Assembly: GCF_000315915.1 (NCBI RefSeq)
Contig: NC_020185.1
Coordinates: forward strand, 434,001-498,000
Direction of reading: 5' to 3'
DNA from: Henningerozyma blattae CBS 6284
Lineage: Eukaryota; Ascomycota; Saccharomycetes; Saccharomycetales; Saccharomycetaceae
Length of the DNA stretch: 64,000 bases
The notes under the pieces: model-generated
What the model was told of the DNA's origin: nothing
Database searches by the model: none
The model's input: only the letters and a program-made list of their open reading frames with translations
Made by a program: the position numbers and the translations under genes
Shown: in pieces, positions 24,001 to 32,259 of the stretch
Position numbering within the stretch: the stretch's first letter is position 1
How the letters are laid out: each line of letters starts with the position of its first letter

Positions 24001-24021
24001 TTATGGAAATGGACTCAATAA
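21007..24021 (+). CDS. TRM734: tRNA 2'-O-methyltransferase partner Trm734 (Rtt10, WDR6 homologue)
   Basis: This 1004-residue WD40 protein matches S. cerevisiae Rtt10/Trm734 (YPL183C, 1013 aa). WD repeats are clearest at about 178-260 (LTGHEGAIFNVILSDDGKLI, SCSDDRSIKLWDF, GWGHTARIWYLKF, SVSEDCTCRVWSV). Later blades include CTGSEDTGIRLSYFD, STSAREELFLWKL and TTSVDQIVKIYDI, ending GGVGFSLWKWTQ. Family knowledge: it pairs with the methyltransferase Trm7 for 2'-O-methylation of wobble position 34 in certain tRNAs (Phe, Trp, Leu), and has been linked to endosomal recycling and Ty1 control. The ATG at 21007 gives the family N-terminus. Confidence 0.93.
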   Translation: MSEITELTHCGPSLCVKFFEHYVFAAYGPLLKIYEYKTGKVVNTCRVLKKNKVHGISIGKSGNILAYGARSVSVFPMSEALKKESVQKYENITTEWITSSEFDYTEKNIYMLTCYNKILVYNLESKSIAIKAVPGERSILYSGSIKVFSDDKAYAVAGTVMNGVIIWDLITEKMFHNLTGHEGAIFNVILSDDGKLIASCSDDRSIKLWDFTTGQELTTGWGHTARIWYLKFFDNDRKLISVSEDCTCRVWSVSRSSTGKIELVQENIIEAHQIKNVWGVDVQESENIAVTSGNDGRIRVIDLAPVSRYGNELQSFSLNELSIKHGIKMEKGEMFKGFQPFKFGLIAATSLGKILMFDQISNSWSLLMTDSRLTSYSIFHGIKEENIAVIANNKSELLVLKLSEDGKTIIKESKLHYDNLSKTINCLVTKFDEKSLFILLESPNPNDQLQGLQLSNNTLEIINEYTFTKPKNFTTSSVAIIENLLIIGSRFSTVGIYSLTKEQKECYLIKGINEGDNITSTTFISKLPNALIFSVTSRDGYYNFIKIHISKTFEIAKHEIIYSNKVARGFLEGSFIDENDDFIIYGFKSSLFYLYNETKCYELASQLCGGAHRQWNFEEFNDYFMLVFIQSSTLHIRRINKLKFPHTLSDGLHGREIRDITIRSSKSYKNGYLFCTGSEDTGIRLSYFDITTNEINTYWFERQHVSGLQTCSFISNNLMISTSAREELFLWKLNTDTEDRPYMNLLQHLPTSMDTPDLRIMDFSVKFIEETVDFVLATIYSDSTIKIWYYNSDENKFKLIIGGRYETCCLTNANFVTLNQKLYCVVTPTDGYIVVYNITEAIQFELSESNTLVNNEKDLTQTALPMYETRIRVHQSGIKSMDTQVLDNTLKVYTTGDDNAIGLTIFKLDTSTKKLEGITNSFIERANASTITSCSLFNNNSKLLTTSVDQIVKIYDISNDQLDLINERYTTIADTGSCDTIDLSDGSSRLLIGGVGFSLWKWTQ

Positions 24022-24461
24022 ACTACTTACACCCTTTCATAAACTACTTATCATTCTACATCCCTTTTTTGCAGAAATGAATTTTCTTTGTCTGTACATT
24101 ATTTTTCTTCTTTATAAATTTTTAATAGATTTTGTTTTAAATTTTATATACACTGTCATTATCTTTTAATCAATTGATAGATATCCATTAGAGTTGTCTT
24201 TAATTTAACTAATATTGTTAGATTCTCGAGATTTTTGAACAGGACCTTATCCAATTTACTAGTTGTTTAAAACGATTTTCAAGTTAAGCGAAAAATACTA
24301 AAGATCGGAAAAATTTTGATGAGACAATCGAAAGCTGTAAAACAACATATACATTAAATTCGAGAATACTTTTTCAATAACAACATTCTTCCATCAATTT
24401 CTTTGTTCATAAACCGTGCTTCTCCAAATATTAGTCTTTAATACATTTCAATTGTATCGAT
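24022..24461. other. Gene-free interval TRM734 to NUP145
   Basis: The TRM734 3' region is T-rich and is followed by the NUP145 promoter. No recognised motif or RNA. Confidence 0.55.
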
Positions 24462-27400
24462 ATGCTTGGAGGCACTACGAACAATGCTACAATGTTTGGC
24501 AATCTTAATACCTCAACGCCAACTTCAACTCCAGTTCCTGCAGGGAATAACTTTCAATTACCACAAAAGCAGAGTATGTTTGGTAATATAAATAATACAC
24601 TTGGGACCTCTACTCCCAGCCCATCTACTGGCTTTTTTGGCAATTCCAATACTCAACAAAATCAAAATAATCCGCTGTCAACGAATACGGGAGGTTTTCT
24701 GGGTAACAAATCTGCTACCTCTTCTACTCCAGCAAATATATTTGGAAATTCAGCAAATACAAATTCAGGTGGCTTATTTGGCAAACCATCACAGACTACA
24801 TCGACTGCTACTAGTACGCCTGCTGGCGGACTTTTTGGTAATGCTAGTGCCCCAAAACCAACTGGTTCGTTGTTTGGCAATTCTATCACTACCAATAATG
24901 CCCAACAATCATCTTCAGGTGGTTTATTTGGAAACAACACAAACTTGACACAGAATTCAGCTGGAAGTTTATTAGGAAACAAAGGCATATCTACTCAACC
25001 TCAGCCAACTACTGGTGGATTATTTGGTGCTAAACCTTCGATACCCAGTTATTCAAATACAGGCGGTCTATTCGGCCAAAAATCTACTACGACTACAGGT
25101 GGGTTATTTGGTACTTCCCAGTCCAATATTAGCACTAATAATTCTTTGTTCAACAATATGTCACAACAGCAAACTCAGCAACAGCCACAACAATTAAATA
25201 ACCCAAGTATGATTTCTTCCAACCCATATGGTTTAAATATCAATCCTATTGCAACTTCAACCTCGATGCCGGAATCATTAACTCCCTCTACTAGTTTGAG
25301 AAAACAACGCGAACAAAACAATGAACCATCATTTAGATCTCTTAATCCAGATCCTTATAAAAAGAGGGCATCATCTGTTTCCAGCACCTTATCATCAAAT
25401 TTATTACCAGCATCCTCTCACTCAACTTTAATTAGCAAACTGAGCTCGAGATTAAAATCGACACGCTCTTCTGCAACCTTAAGTGGTATCTTTTCACCTT
25501 CTCACACAAAATCTTGGTTGGCTCCAGAATCCTCTAAACTAATGCAGCAAAGTACGCCTTTGAGCTCACAATCTAGTTTCTCTAAAACAGGAGTCTCAAA
25601 TAATCAAACTTCAATTAATTTACTCTTAGCTGCAAAGACAGAATCTATATCTGATATTAAAAAATTAACAATTGACCCAGAAAGAAGTGCTGCTAAAAAA
25701 TTGAAATTATTATCTGGAAAAGCAACAGTTACTAAAATGAAAGTTCAAGATCCTACAGAAAATTTACAAAGAAGAACAGTTACATTTATGACTAACACAC
25801 ATAAGCAAGATAATACACCAGAAACATTAACTTTTGAAGAAGAAAAGGAAAGATTGTCACCTCCATTAAATGAAAATGCTCCCTCCATAGCAAATAATAA
25901 AATAGATTTAGGATATTGGTGTTCACCATCTCCAAACCAATTATTGAATCTAACTGCTAAGCAATTGAGCTCAGTTTCAAATTTTGTTATTGGAAGAAAA
26001 GGCTATGGCCATATCACTTTCAATTATGATGTTGATTTAACTGCATTCGCTCATGATTTTGAAGGAGAACTATTTGGTAAAGTTGTTATATTTAATTCCA
26101 CCAAGACTGTTGAAGTATATCCCAATGATAATACTAAACCTGATCTGGGATACGGTATGAATGTCCCTGCAACGATCACACTGGAAGGCATTTATCCAAT
26201 TGATAAGGTTACTAAAAAACCAATTAAAAACGCTTCTGATATTTTGGAAGTTCAATATTTCGGTAAAAAATTAAGATCTATGAAAGATATGGAATTTATT
26301 TCATATAATCCTTATGGTGGGATTTGGACTTTTAAAGTTCAACACTTTAGTATTTGGGGATTGGTTAATAAAGAAGATGCTGAAGTTGATCAAGATTTAT
26401 TAGACGAATATAAGAGGAAACAAAGAGAAACTGAAAATTCTATGCAAACAAATGAATCTGAATCAGTTACTCAGGATATGGTTTATGTACCATCTAATGA
26501 TGCACTAGAGACACAATCTGATCTTATATTACAAGAAAATCCATATGAACCAAATGTTAATGAAAAAGATTTTATTTTTCTGGAAAATGAACCAAAGTTA
26601 GATATCTCCAATGATTGGGTTGAACAACTTAAATTAGCAAATAAATCACTTCGTTCAGTATTTGCAGGTTCAAATGCTTTGATAAAGAATTCTAAGCAAG
26701 ATATCGATTTATTGGTACAAGATTTTAATGAAGAATTAGAATCTCAAAGAACGATTAAGAGAGAGAGAAAGTTATACGAACGTCAAATTTCAATAGCAAA
26801 ATTTACAAACAATGGCCAGCTACTACTTACTACTGAAAACGGATCTGTCAAAGAAACGACTCCATTTAAAACAAATGTTGATGTAAATCTTATGAAGAAA
26901 TTATTTTCAAGGCAGCAGGACTTAACTACTATTGAAATTAGATCTAGTAACAATTTCCCCATGGTTAAAAATAGTGCATTGAAGTTTTCTGATGTTATGA
27001 ATCTGCAAGAAAAAGGCAGTAGAGGCTATATGTTATGGGAATTATCATCCATTCTTTTTGATCCAATAGAATTACCATTCAATGTTACTGAAGAAACAAC
27101 TAAATCATTATTATTAAAAAAACAGAGACACCAGGATTTATGTTCTTGGCTTGTAGATAATATTAGAGAGGAGATAAAGTTCAAACTTCATAATTCGACC
27201 GATCCGTTGGATAAAATTTTCTACTATTTAATGTTAAATGATGTTGTAACTGCATCCAAACTCGCAGTAGATTCTAATAATGGTCATTTAGCTATTGTAA
27301 TATCATTTCTTGGTTCTAATGATCCTACTGTTAGAGAACTTTCAATCTCTCAATTATCTAAGTGGAGTTCAGCTGGTCATGAAACTGATCATAAGATTTC

Positions 27401-28460
27401 TCGTATTTATCAATTATTAAGTGGCTCCTTATTAGAAAACTCTCATGTTTTAAAAAGACTTTTGGAAGAATTTAGTTGGTTAAGTATATTTGCTCTTACT
27501 CTCTATTATACTACTATCGATGAAGATTCTTTGGAAAATTTAGTTGCGTCACATATTACTGTATTAAATTCTGTTCAAGATGATTTTACATTTAAAATAT
27601 TATCATTGTTTGGTGCACAAACCTCTACTGAAGAATTATTTATAAAATCTGATATGAGAAAAGATAAATTTGATATTCAATTTGCATGGTTTTTTATTCA
27701 AATATTACGATTTAATAACCATAGACAATTTTCTGATAAACTTCTGGATAAATTAACATTATCCTTTATTGAACAAATCAAAAGTTTATCTTTAACTAAG
27801 GAAGCTCTATATGCTATGTGTTTTATTTGTGATGATTTTGTATCTAAGCAACATATTCAATCGTCTATTACTGCAAATATTATTGAATTCAATAGTCCTA
27901 CAAATCAATATATTATGGAGGAATTAATGATACCTAAGGAATTAATTTATTCGTCTATTGCTATAAATTATAAATATAAAGGTGATTATAGATTAGAAGC
28001 AGAGAATTTATTAAAGGCTGGAAATTATAATGAAGCTAAGAATGTAGTAATCACTAAATTGGGACCTAAGCTAATTTTAAATTTTATTGCACAATCTAAT
28101 AAAGACAAATTGATTGAATTGGATCGTGTTATTAAGCAATTCCCCAAAGAAGAAATTTTTGATTGGAATAATTCTATTGGAGTATTCGAAAATTATTTAA
28201 AATTAGATTATGAAAAATTAAATGATAAAGATTTATTAATATCATTAATTAATGGATTATCGATAATTATTAATAATTATAAGAATTATAAGGAACTATC
28301 GATTTGTTGTAATGAAATCTCAAAGAAAGTTATAGATCAACTAGTAGAAACTCATGAAGATTTAATTGATGACAAATTGAAAGTAGAACTACTAAAATTA
28401 CCATTAGGCGGACCAGAAAAGAAATATTTCAAAAAATTATTTAATATTAATGAAAAATGA
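24462..28460 (+). CDS. NUP145: Nucleoporin Nup145 precursor (Nup98-Nup96 type, self-cleaving)
   Basis: This 1332-residue protein (S. cerevisiae Nup145, YGL092W, 1317 aa) has three parts. Residues 1-220 contain FG and GLFG repeats (for example GGLFGKPSQ, GGLFGNAS, GGLFGAKPS). The autoproteolytic Nup98 domain, about 480-630, ends VQHFSIWGLVNKEDAE; the catalytic His628-Phe629-Ser630 triad is intact, so cleavage is expected between Phe629 and Ser630. The remaining ~700 residues are the Nup145C (Nup96) alpha-helical scaffold. Family knowledge: Nup145N lines the pore and binds transport factors and RNA, while Nup145C joins the Y-shaped Nup84 complex. Its place after TRM734 and before NBP35 fits the merged YGL/YPL order. 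Confidence 0.95.
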   Translation: MLGGTTNNATMFGNLNTSTPTSTPVPAGNNFQLPQKQSMFGNINNTLGTSTPSPSTGFFGNSNTQQNQNNPLSTNTGGFLGNKSATSSTPANIFGNSANTNSGGLFGKPSQTTSTATSTPAGGLFGNASAPKPTGSLFGNSITTNNAQQSSSGGLFGNNTNLTQNSAGSLLGNKGISTQPQPTTGGLFGAKPSIPSYSNTGGLFGQKSTTTTGGLFGTSQSNISTNNSLFNNMSQQQTQQQPQQLNNPSMISSNPYGLNINPIATSTSMPESLTPSTSLRKQREQNNEPSFRSLNPDPYKKRASSVSSTLSSNLLPASSHSTLISKLSSRLKSTRSSATLSGIFSPSHTKSWLAPESSKLMQQSTPLSSQSSFSKTGVSNNQTSINLLLAAKTESISDIKKLTIDPERSAAKKLKLLSGKATVTKMKVQDPTENLQRRTVTFMTNTHKQDNTPETLTFEEEKERLSPPLNENAPSIANNKIDLGYWCSPSPNQLLNLTAKQLSSVSNFVIGRKGYGHITFNYDVDLTAFAHDFEGELFGKVVIFNSTKTVEVYPNDNTKPDLGYGMNVPATITLEGIYPIDKVTKKPIKNASDILEVQYFGKKLRSMKDMEFISYNPYGGIWTFKVQHFSIWGLVNKEDAEVDQDLLDEYKRKQRETENSMQTNESESVTQDMVYVPSNDALETQSDLILQENPYEPNVNEKDFIFLENEPKLDISNDWVEQLKLANKSLRSVFAGSNALIKNSKQDIDLLVQDFNEELESQRTIKRERKLYERQISIAKFTNNGQLLLTTENGSVKETTPFKTNVDVNLMKKLFSRQQDLTTIEIRSSNNFPMVKNSALKFSDVMNLQEKGSRGYMLWELSSILFDPIELPFNVTEETTKSLLLKKQRHQDLCSWLVDNIREEIKFKLHNSTDPLDKIFYYLMLNDVVTASKLAVDSNNGHLAIVISFLGSNDPTVRELSISQLSKWSSAGHETDHKISRIYQLLSGSLLENSHVLKRLLEEFSWLSIFALTLYYTTIDEDSLENLVASHITVLNSVQDDFTFKILSLFGAQTSTEELFIKSDMRKDKFDIQFAWFFIQILRFNNHRQFSDKLLDKLTLSFIEQIKSLSLTKEALYAMCFICDDFVSKQHIQSSITANIIEFNSPTNQYIMEELMIPKELIYSSIAINYKYKGDYRLEAENLLKAGNYNEAKNVVITKLGPKLILNFIAQSNKDKLIELDRVIKQFPKEEIFDWNNSIGVFENYLKLDYEKLNDKDLLISLINGLSIIINNYKNYKELSICCNEISKKVIDQLVETHEDLIDDKLKVELLKLPLGGPEKKYFKKLFNINEK

Positions 28461-28668
28461 AGTTTCGTTTTTTTTTAATTCATACAAATTCCTTAAATCT
28501 ATATAGTTTATTTATTCAATTGTATATTAAACGTATCAATATTTTAACACTAAATTAAAATAAAAAAAAAGGATAAATTACGTTCAGTTAATGCAACAGG
28601 TAATAATAAAAAAGTATGACTAATAATGATGATAATGATAATAATAATAATAATACAACGACAGAGGC

Positions 28669-29673
28669 TTATAAATCTCCCACAGCGTCTCTTAAAGCTT
28701 CTACCACTTTTAATACTGCTACTGATGCTGGACTAGTTGGATAAGTATCTAAAAAACTTTCTCCATTATCACAACATTTCCCTATTCTTGGATCCAATGG
28801 AACAGACCCTAGAAAATTCAAACCTAATTCTTGACATAATTTTTTTCCACCACCAGTGGTGGCTCTAAATATTTGAGATTCATGCTTACAACCAGGACAA
28901 ACAAATCCACTCATATTTTCCACTACACCTAAAATATTTATACCAGCTTTCCTACAGAAATCGATTTCCTTTCTAACATCTAATAATGCTACTTCTTGTG
29001 GAGTAGTCACAATCAATGCACCATCTATACCAGAGTCCTTCATATATTTATTAATAGAAATATGCTCATCCGAAGTACCTGGTGGAGTATCTATTACCAA
29101 ATAGTCTAAATAATCCCAATCCACATCCTTTAAGAATTTTTTAATCAATAAATTCTTCTTAGAACCTCTCCAAATGACAGCAGAATCTTCTTCAGGTAAC
29201 ATATATTGGATAGACATGGTAGCCAAGTTATCAGCAACATAAACAGGAGTCCAACCAGAATTCGATTCATGAACCAATTCATTATCACAACCCATCATTC
29301 TTGGCAAAGAAGGTCCACAGATATCCAAATCCATAGCGCCTACTTGTAAATCTTCATCTGCTGATAAGGCCCAACTTAACATAGATGTGAAAGTACTTTT
29401 ACCAACACCACCTTTACCTGAAAGAACCAAAATTTTATGTTGAATATTTGATAAGTTGTCTACAATCAAGGGAATATCTGGGTCTGGACCCTTGGGTAAA
29501 CTTTCACAAATATCTTTATTGGCACAACCATTACAAGCATCAGCTTTACCTGCATCTTCTGATTCAGGACCTGGACAATGTTCGGGCTCTTTTTCTTTTA
29601 ATTGATATTCAGGTGGTAAAATTTGATCCTGTGGAGCAGGATTTTGCACTTGTGTCAAGACTTCAGTAGTCAT
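28669..29673 (-). CDS. NBP35: Cytosolic iron-sulfur cluster scaffold ATPase Nbp35
   Basis: This 334-residue P-loop ATPase matches S. cerevisiae Nbp35 (YGL091C, 328 aa). The N-terminal ferredoxin-like motif is complete, with Cys33, Cys47, Cys50 and Cys56 spaced CX13CX2CX5C. The deviant Walker A GKGGVGKS is at 86-93, and the bridging [4Fe-4S] CX2C motif appears near the C-terminus in GFVCPGCKHESQIF. Family knowledge: Nbp35 with Cfd1 forms the scaffold on which cytosolic and nuclear Fe-S clusters are assembled. The ATG at 29673 (MTTEVLTQ) is chosen; a further 12 codons upstream begin only with TTG. Confidence 0.96.
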   Translation of the reverse strand: MTTEVLTQVQNPAPQDQILPPEYQLKEKEPEHCPGPESEDAGKADACNGCANKDICESLPKGPDPDIPLIVDNLSNIQHKILVLSGKGGVGKSTFTSMLSWALSADEDLQVGAMDLDICGPSLPRMMGCDNELVHESNSGWTPVYVADNLATMSIQYMLPEEDSAVIWRGSKKNLLIKKFLKDVDWDYLDYLVIDTPPGTSDEHISINKYMKDSGIDGALIVTTPQEVALLDVRKEIDFCRKAGINILGVVENMSGFVCPGCKHESQIFRATTGGGKKLCQELGLNFLGSVPLDPRIGKCCDNGESFLDTYPTSPASVAVLKVVEALRDAVGDL

Positions 29674-29993
29674 TTTATGTGCTAATAGTCTGTTATATTT
29701 TTTATCCAATGAAATATTGCAAAAAAAAAAATTAAAAAAATAATTTTGTATTATAAATATATATACACTATATAAATATATTTTGCATTATTAATCAGTT
29801 CGGACTTTTTTTTTCAAAAATAAACTTGAAATTTTACACCCAGAAAAACCCTAGGGCTGTAAGGTCTATTAATAACAAGAAATAGGGTTCGATCTAATAA
29901 AAAAACTTTAAAAAAAATGAAAGACATATAGTGTATTTAGATGTAGGCATATGATTATATATCATGATAGCAATAGTGCTAGAATGGAGAAGA
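29674..29993. other. Gene-free interval between MMS2 3' end and NBP35 start
   Basis: NBP35 promoter on the left and MMS2 3' region on the right, both genes running leftward. It holds two Tbf1-like cores, AACCCTAGGGCT at 29847-29858 and TAGGGTT near 29883. Confidence 0.5.
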
Positions 29994-30510
29994 CTACTTG
30001 AACGTACTGCCCTCCTTAGGTTGAGGTAGTCTTTTATTGGATGGGCTTGCCATTTCTTTTCTCAATTCTAACAAGATCTTTTCCATAGTACAGGAACGTT
30101 TCCAATCTCGTAGAAGATGGAATTCAGATGGCATGACTTGACCTGTCTTTGGACTGACACAAGGTAAATTGATCTTGGAGATGAAGAAGAGTACTGGTGG
30201 AGCATCAGGGTAGTTTGGCCCACATTCGATTGAAAGGGAATAGATACGGTTTTCGTGATTGCTATGTGGTGGGCCTAAAATGGTACCGTTCCAACGAGTC
30301 ATTGTGATATCGTCACCATCTGCTAGACCGTAACTGCATGATTCTGGGCCCATACCCTTTTCACCTTTTTCCAATTCTTCTAGTAACCTAAAACTTCTTG
30401 GTCTATAGGAACGAATAGTGGCAATTTGTACATGATACGCAAAATATGATGTTAGTAAATGTGATCAGTGCTTGAAAGAATTATATTCATTTAACATACA
30501 CTTTTGACAT
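29994..30510 (-). CDS. MMS2: Ubiquitin-conjugating enzyme variant Mms2 (one intron)
   Basis: Two exons: exon 1 is 30500-30510 (11 nt) and exon 2 is 29994-30402, joined to give 139 residues beginning MSKVPRSFRLLEELEKGEKG. The 97-nt intron (30403-30499) has a GTATGT donor, a perfect TACTAAC branch site (around 30450) and a TAG acceptor, at the same place as in S. cerevisiae MMS2 (YGL087C, 137 aa). The fold is a UBC domain, but the HPN and catalytic Cys are missing, as expected of UEV proteins. Family knowledge: Mms2 pairs with Ubc13 and, with Rad5, builds Lys63-linked ubiquitin chains on PCNA for error-free damage bypass. Confidence 0.96.
30403..30499 (-). other. MMS2 spliceosomal intron
   Basis: A 97-nt intron in phase 2 after codon 3: donor GTATGT, branch point TACTAAC, acceptor TAG. 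Removing it restores a Val codon from GT+A and the conserved N-terminus. Confidence 0.95.
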
Positions 30511-31360
30511 AGTATTTGTAGTGCTTTTTTTATCTATATTGATGGATTAATTCTTACAGTAAGAGCAGTAATACGAATATACGTATGGCTTGACTATGTA
30601 AATTAATTTCATTATCCCTTGCTATTTTTAACTATAGTTAATTTTCTTTCTTTTTTCTATTTTTTTGGTTAAACGAAAGACAATCGCAAGTTCGAATCTC
30701 GGGTGAGGTTTAATTTACAAAACATTGGGAAAGAAGTAATTTGGAAAATTAAAAGATTTATTTATTTATAAGAAGGAGTATAATTAAAAGAGAAAGCAAG
30801 AAACAGATTAATGGTATGTGAGATGAAATGACATGGTCTTCCCCAATTGTCTTATACTATTTTTTTGTACTTTTGACATTCCATACTTTTGCCAAATCTA
30901 TTCATGCAACTCAATAAAATAATGCTATCATTTGTCACTGCATATACCAAACCCAAACCTCAAATTTTATCTAGTAGTACAACGAATTAAAGGCTAGGGC
31001 CAAGAATTTGTGTCATTTAAAATGTGTCATTGCCCCACATTAAAGGGTCCGCACGTGACTGATCGGGCAAAGGACTGGCTGAGAGATATCGGCCTTACAA
31101 AAAAAAAATATTCAGTTATTTATTTCATTTTCTTCTAAGTAGGAAATAAAAGTTCAAAAAGTTTTAAAATAATCTAGTTCAGTTTTGGGTTTAATATATA
31201 TATTTATATATATATAAGTTGCAAGTTTAGGATGTATTTGCATAGAATAATATTTGAACACTAAAATATTCCCCTCAAACTATCCCTAATATTTGTAAAA
31301 AAACAACAATAAGACAGAACAATAAAACACCATACATTGTACTTTTAATACCCATACCTC
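30511..31360. other. Gene-free interval between MMS2 and the COA2-like gene
   Basis: An 850-bp divergent region. It contains a stretch at 30667-30712 resembling fragments of a tRNA-Ser or tRNA-Leu (see findings), a CACGTG at 31052-31057 and a TA-rich run at about 31193-31217. MAD1, LCL3, GUP1 and SCY1, present around here in S. cerevisiae, are absent. Confidence 0.55.
31052..31057. promoter_or_regulatory. CACGTG E-box (Cbf1-type)
   Basis: The hexamer, in GCACGTGAC, lies 309 bp upstream of the small COA2-like gene. Cbf1 sites are common at respiratory and sulfur genes. The call is by motif only. Confidence 0.3.
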
Positions 31361-31660
31361 ATGGCACTTTTTACAAGAACACTATCAAGAAGACAAGTGA
31401 CCAATCAAGTCTTTTTAACTACGTTTGTAGTAGCATTTGCCTCTGTGGCTCTTGGGTCTGCCTTACCGTGCCCCGCTCATTCATTAGATGCTGATACACC
31501 TGTATTGGATGAAAAAGATAATAATATTAACAGCTCTACTCAAGAAATAGAAAAACGTAAACTAAGACAGAATATGATAACGTCTACGATAAATGAACAA
31601 GACTCTTCAAATAATACTCTCACCAATCTCAACAATGCGTGGTTTTGGCAAAGGAAATAA
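31361..31660 (+). CDS. Small membrane protein, possible Coa2 (cytochrome oxidase assembly) counterpart
   Basis: This 99-residue protein begins MALFTRTLSRRQVTNQ, an Arg-rich stretch without acidic residues that could be a mitochondrial presequence. One hydrophobic segment follows at about 17-35 (VFLTTFVVAFASVALGSAL), then a CPAH motif and a polar tail. The frame has a proper ATG, an A-rich leader and TATA-like sequence upstream, so it looks like a real gene. Position is the only clue to identity: in the reconstructed order this is where YPL189C-A (COA2) would lie, in the matching orientation. I cannot confirm similarity to Coa2 (68 aa) by eye, so no symbol is given. Confidence 0.6.
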   Translation: MALFTRTLSRRQVTNQVFLTTFVVAFASVALGSALPCPAHSLDADTPVLDEKDNNINSSTQEIEKRKLRQNMITSTINEQDSSNNTLTNLNNAWFWQRK

Positions 31661-32259
31661 TGTCACCACTCCTCATTATATTTATTCTGTAACATAGTAC
31701 TCCCGTATTTACTTACTTATTTATTTGCTTATTTATATATATTCATAACAACTCTCACCTGCATAAACGTCATGGCGCTATCAATATTGCTCAATAGGAA
31801 ATAAATATTGCTCTACAAATAATTGAATCGTATCAAGTTTTAAAATGTAAACCTATTTATAACGATACAAGTGATCAAATAACCAACTTGGCCCACTTAT
31901 CATCTCAGCAAGGTGGCATTATTGTACCAATATTATTACCCGACCTATTAAGCAGTTTCTTTGTGTAGGTGGTGCAATGATTCTTCCCCTTATTAACCAA
32001 CTCCGAAAATACGATGTGGGACAGATAATGTTGAAAATACTAATTAAAGGATTAAATAGATGGAAAAAAAAAACGTTGTATATTTAATTGATTTTATACT
32101 TGTATATTTTGTTTGATTACATATATATAAATATATATGCATATTTATATTCTTTTTCTTTTTCTTTTCTTTTGTTTTTTTCTTTTTAAAACAAGGTAAT
32201 ATTTATTTTATATAGAGATACTCAAGGTCGACTTTCTAAATTATCCCAAACATTTGATT
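31661..32259. other. Gene-free interval, COA2-like gene to tail-anchored-looking protein gene
   Basis: A TATATA-rich 3' region, then a promoter with a Reb1-type TTACCCG at 31936-31942 and a long T/C-rich tract at about 32150-32190. Confidence 0.5.
31936..31942. promoter_or_regulatory. Reb1-type site TTACCCG
   Basis: The exact Reb1 core lies 318 bp upstream of the ATG at 32260. The call is by motif only. Confidence 0.4.
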
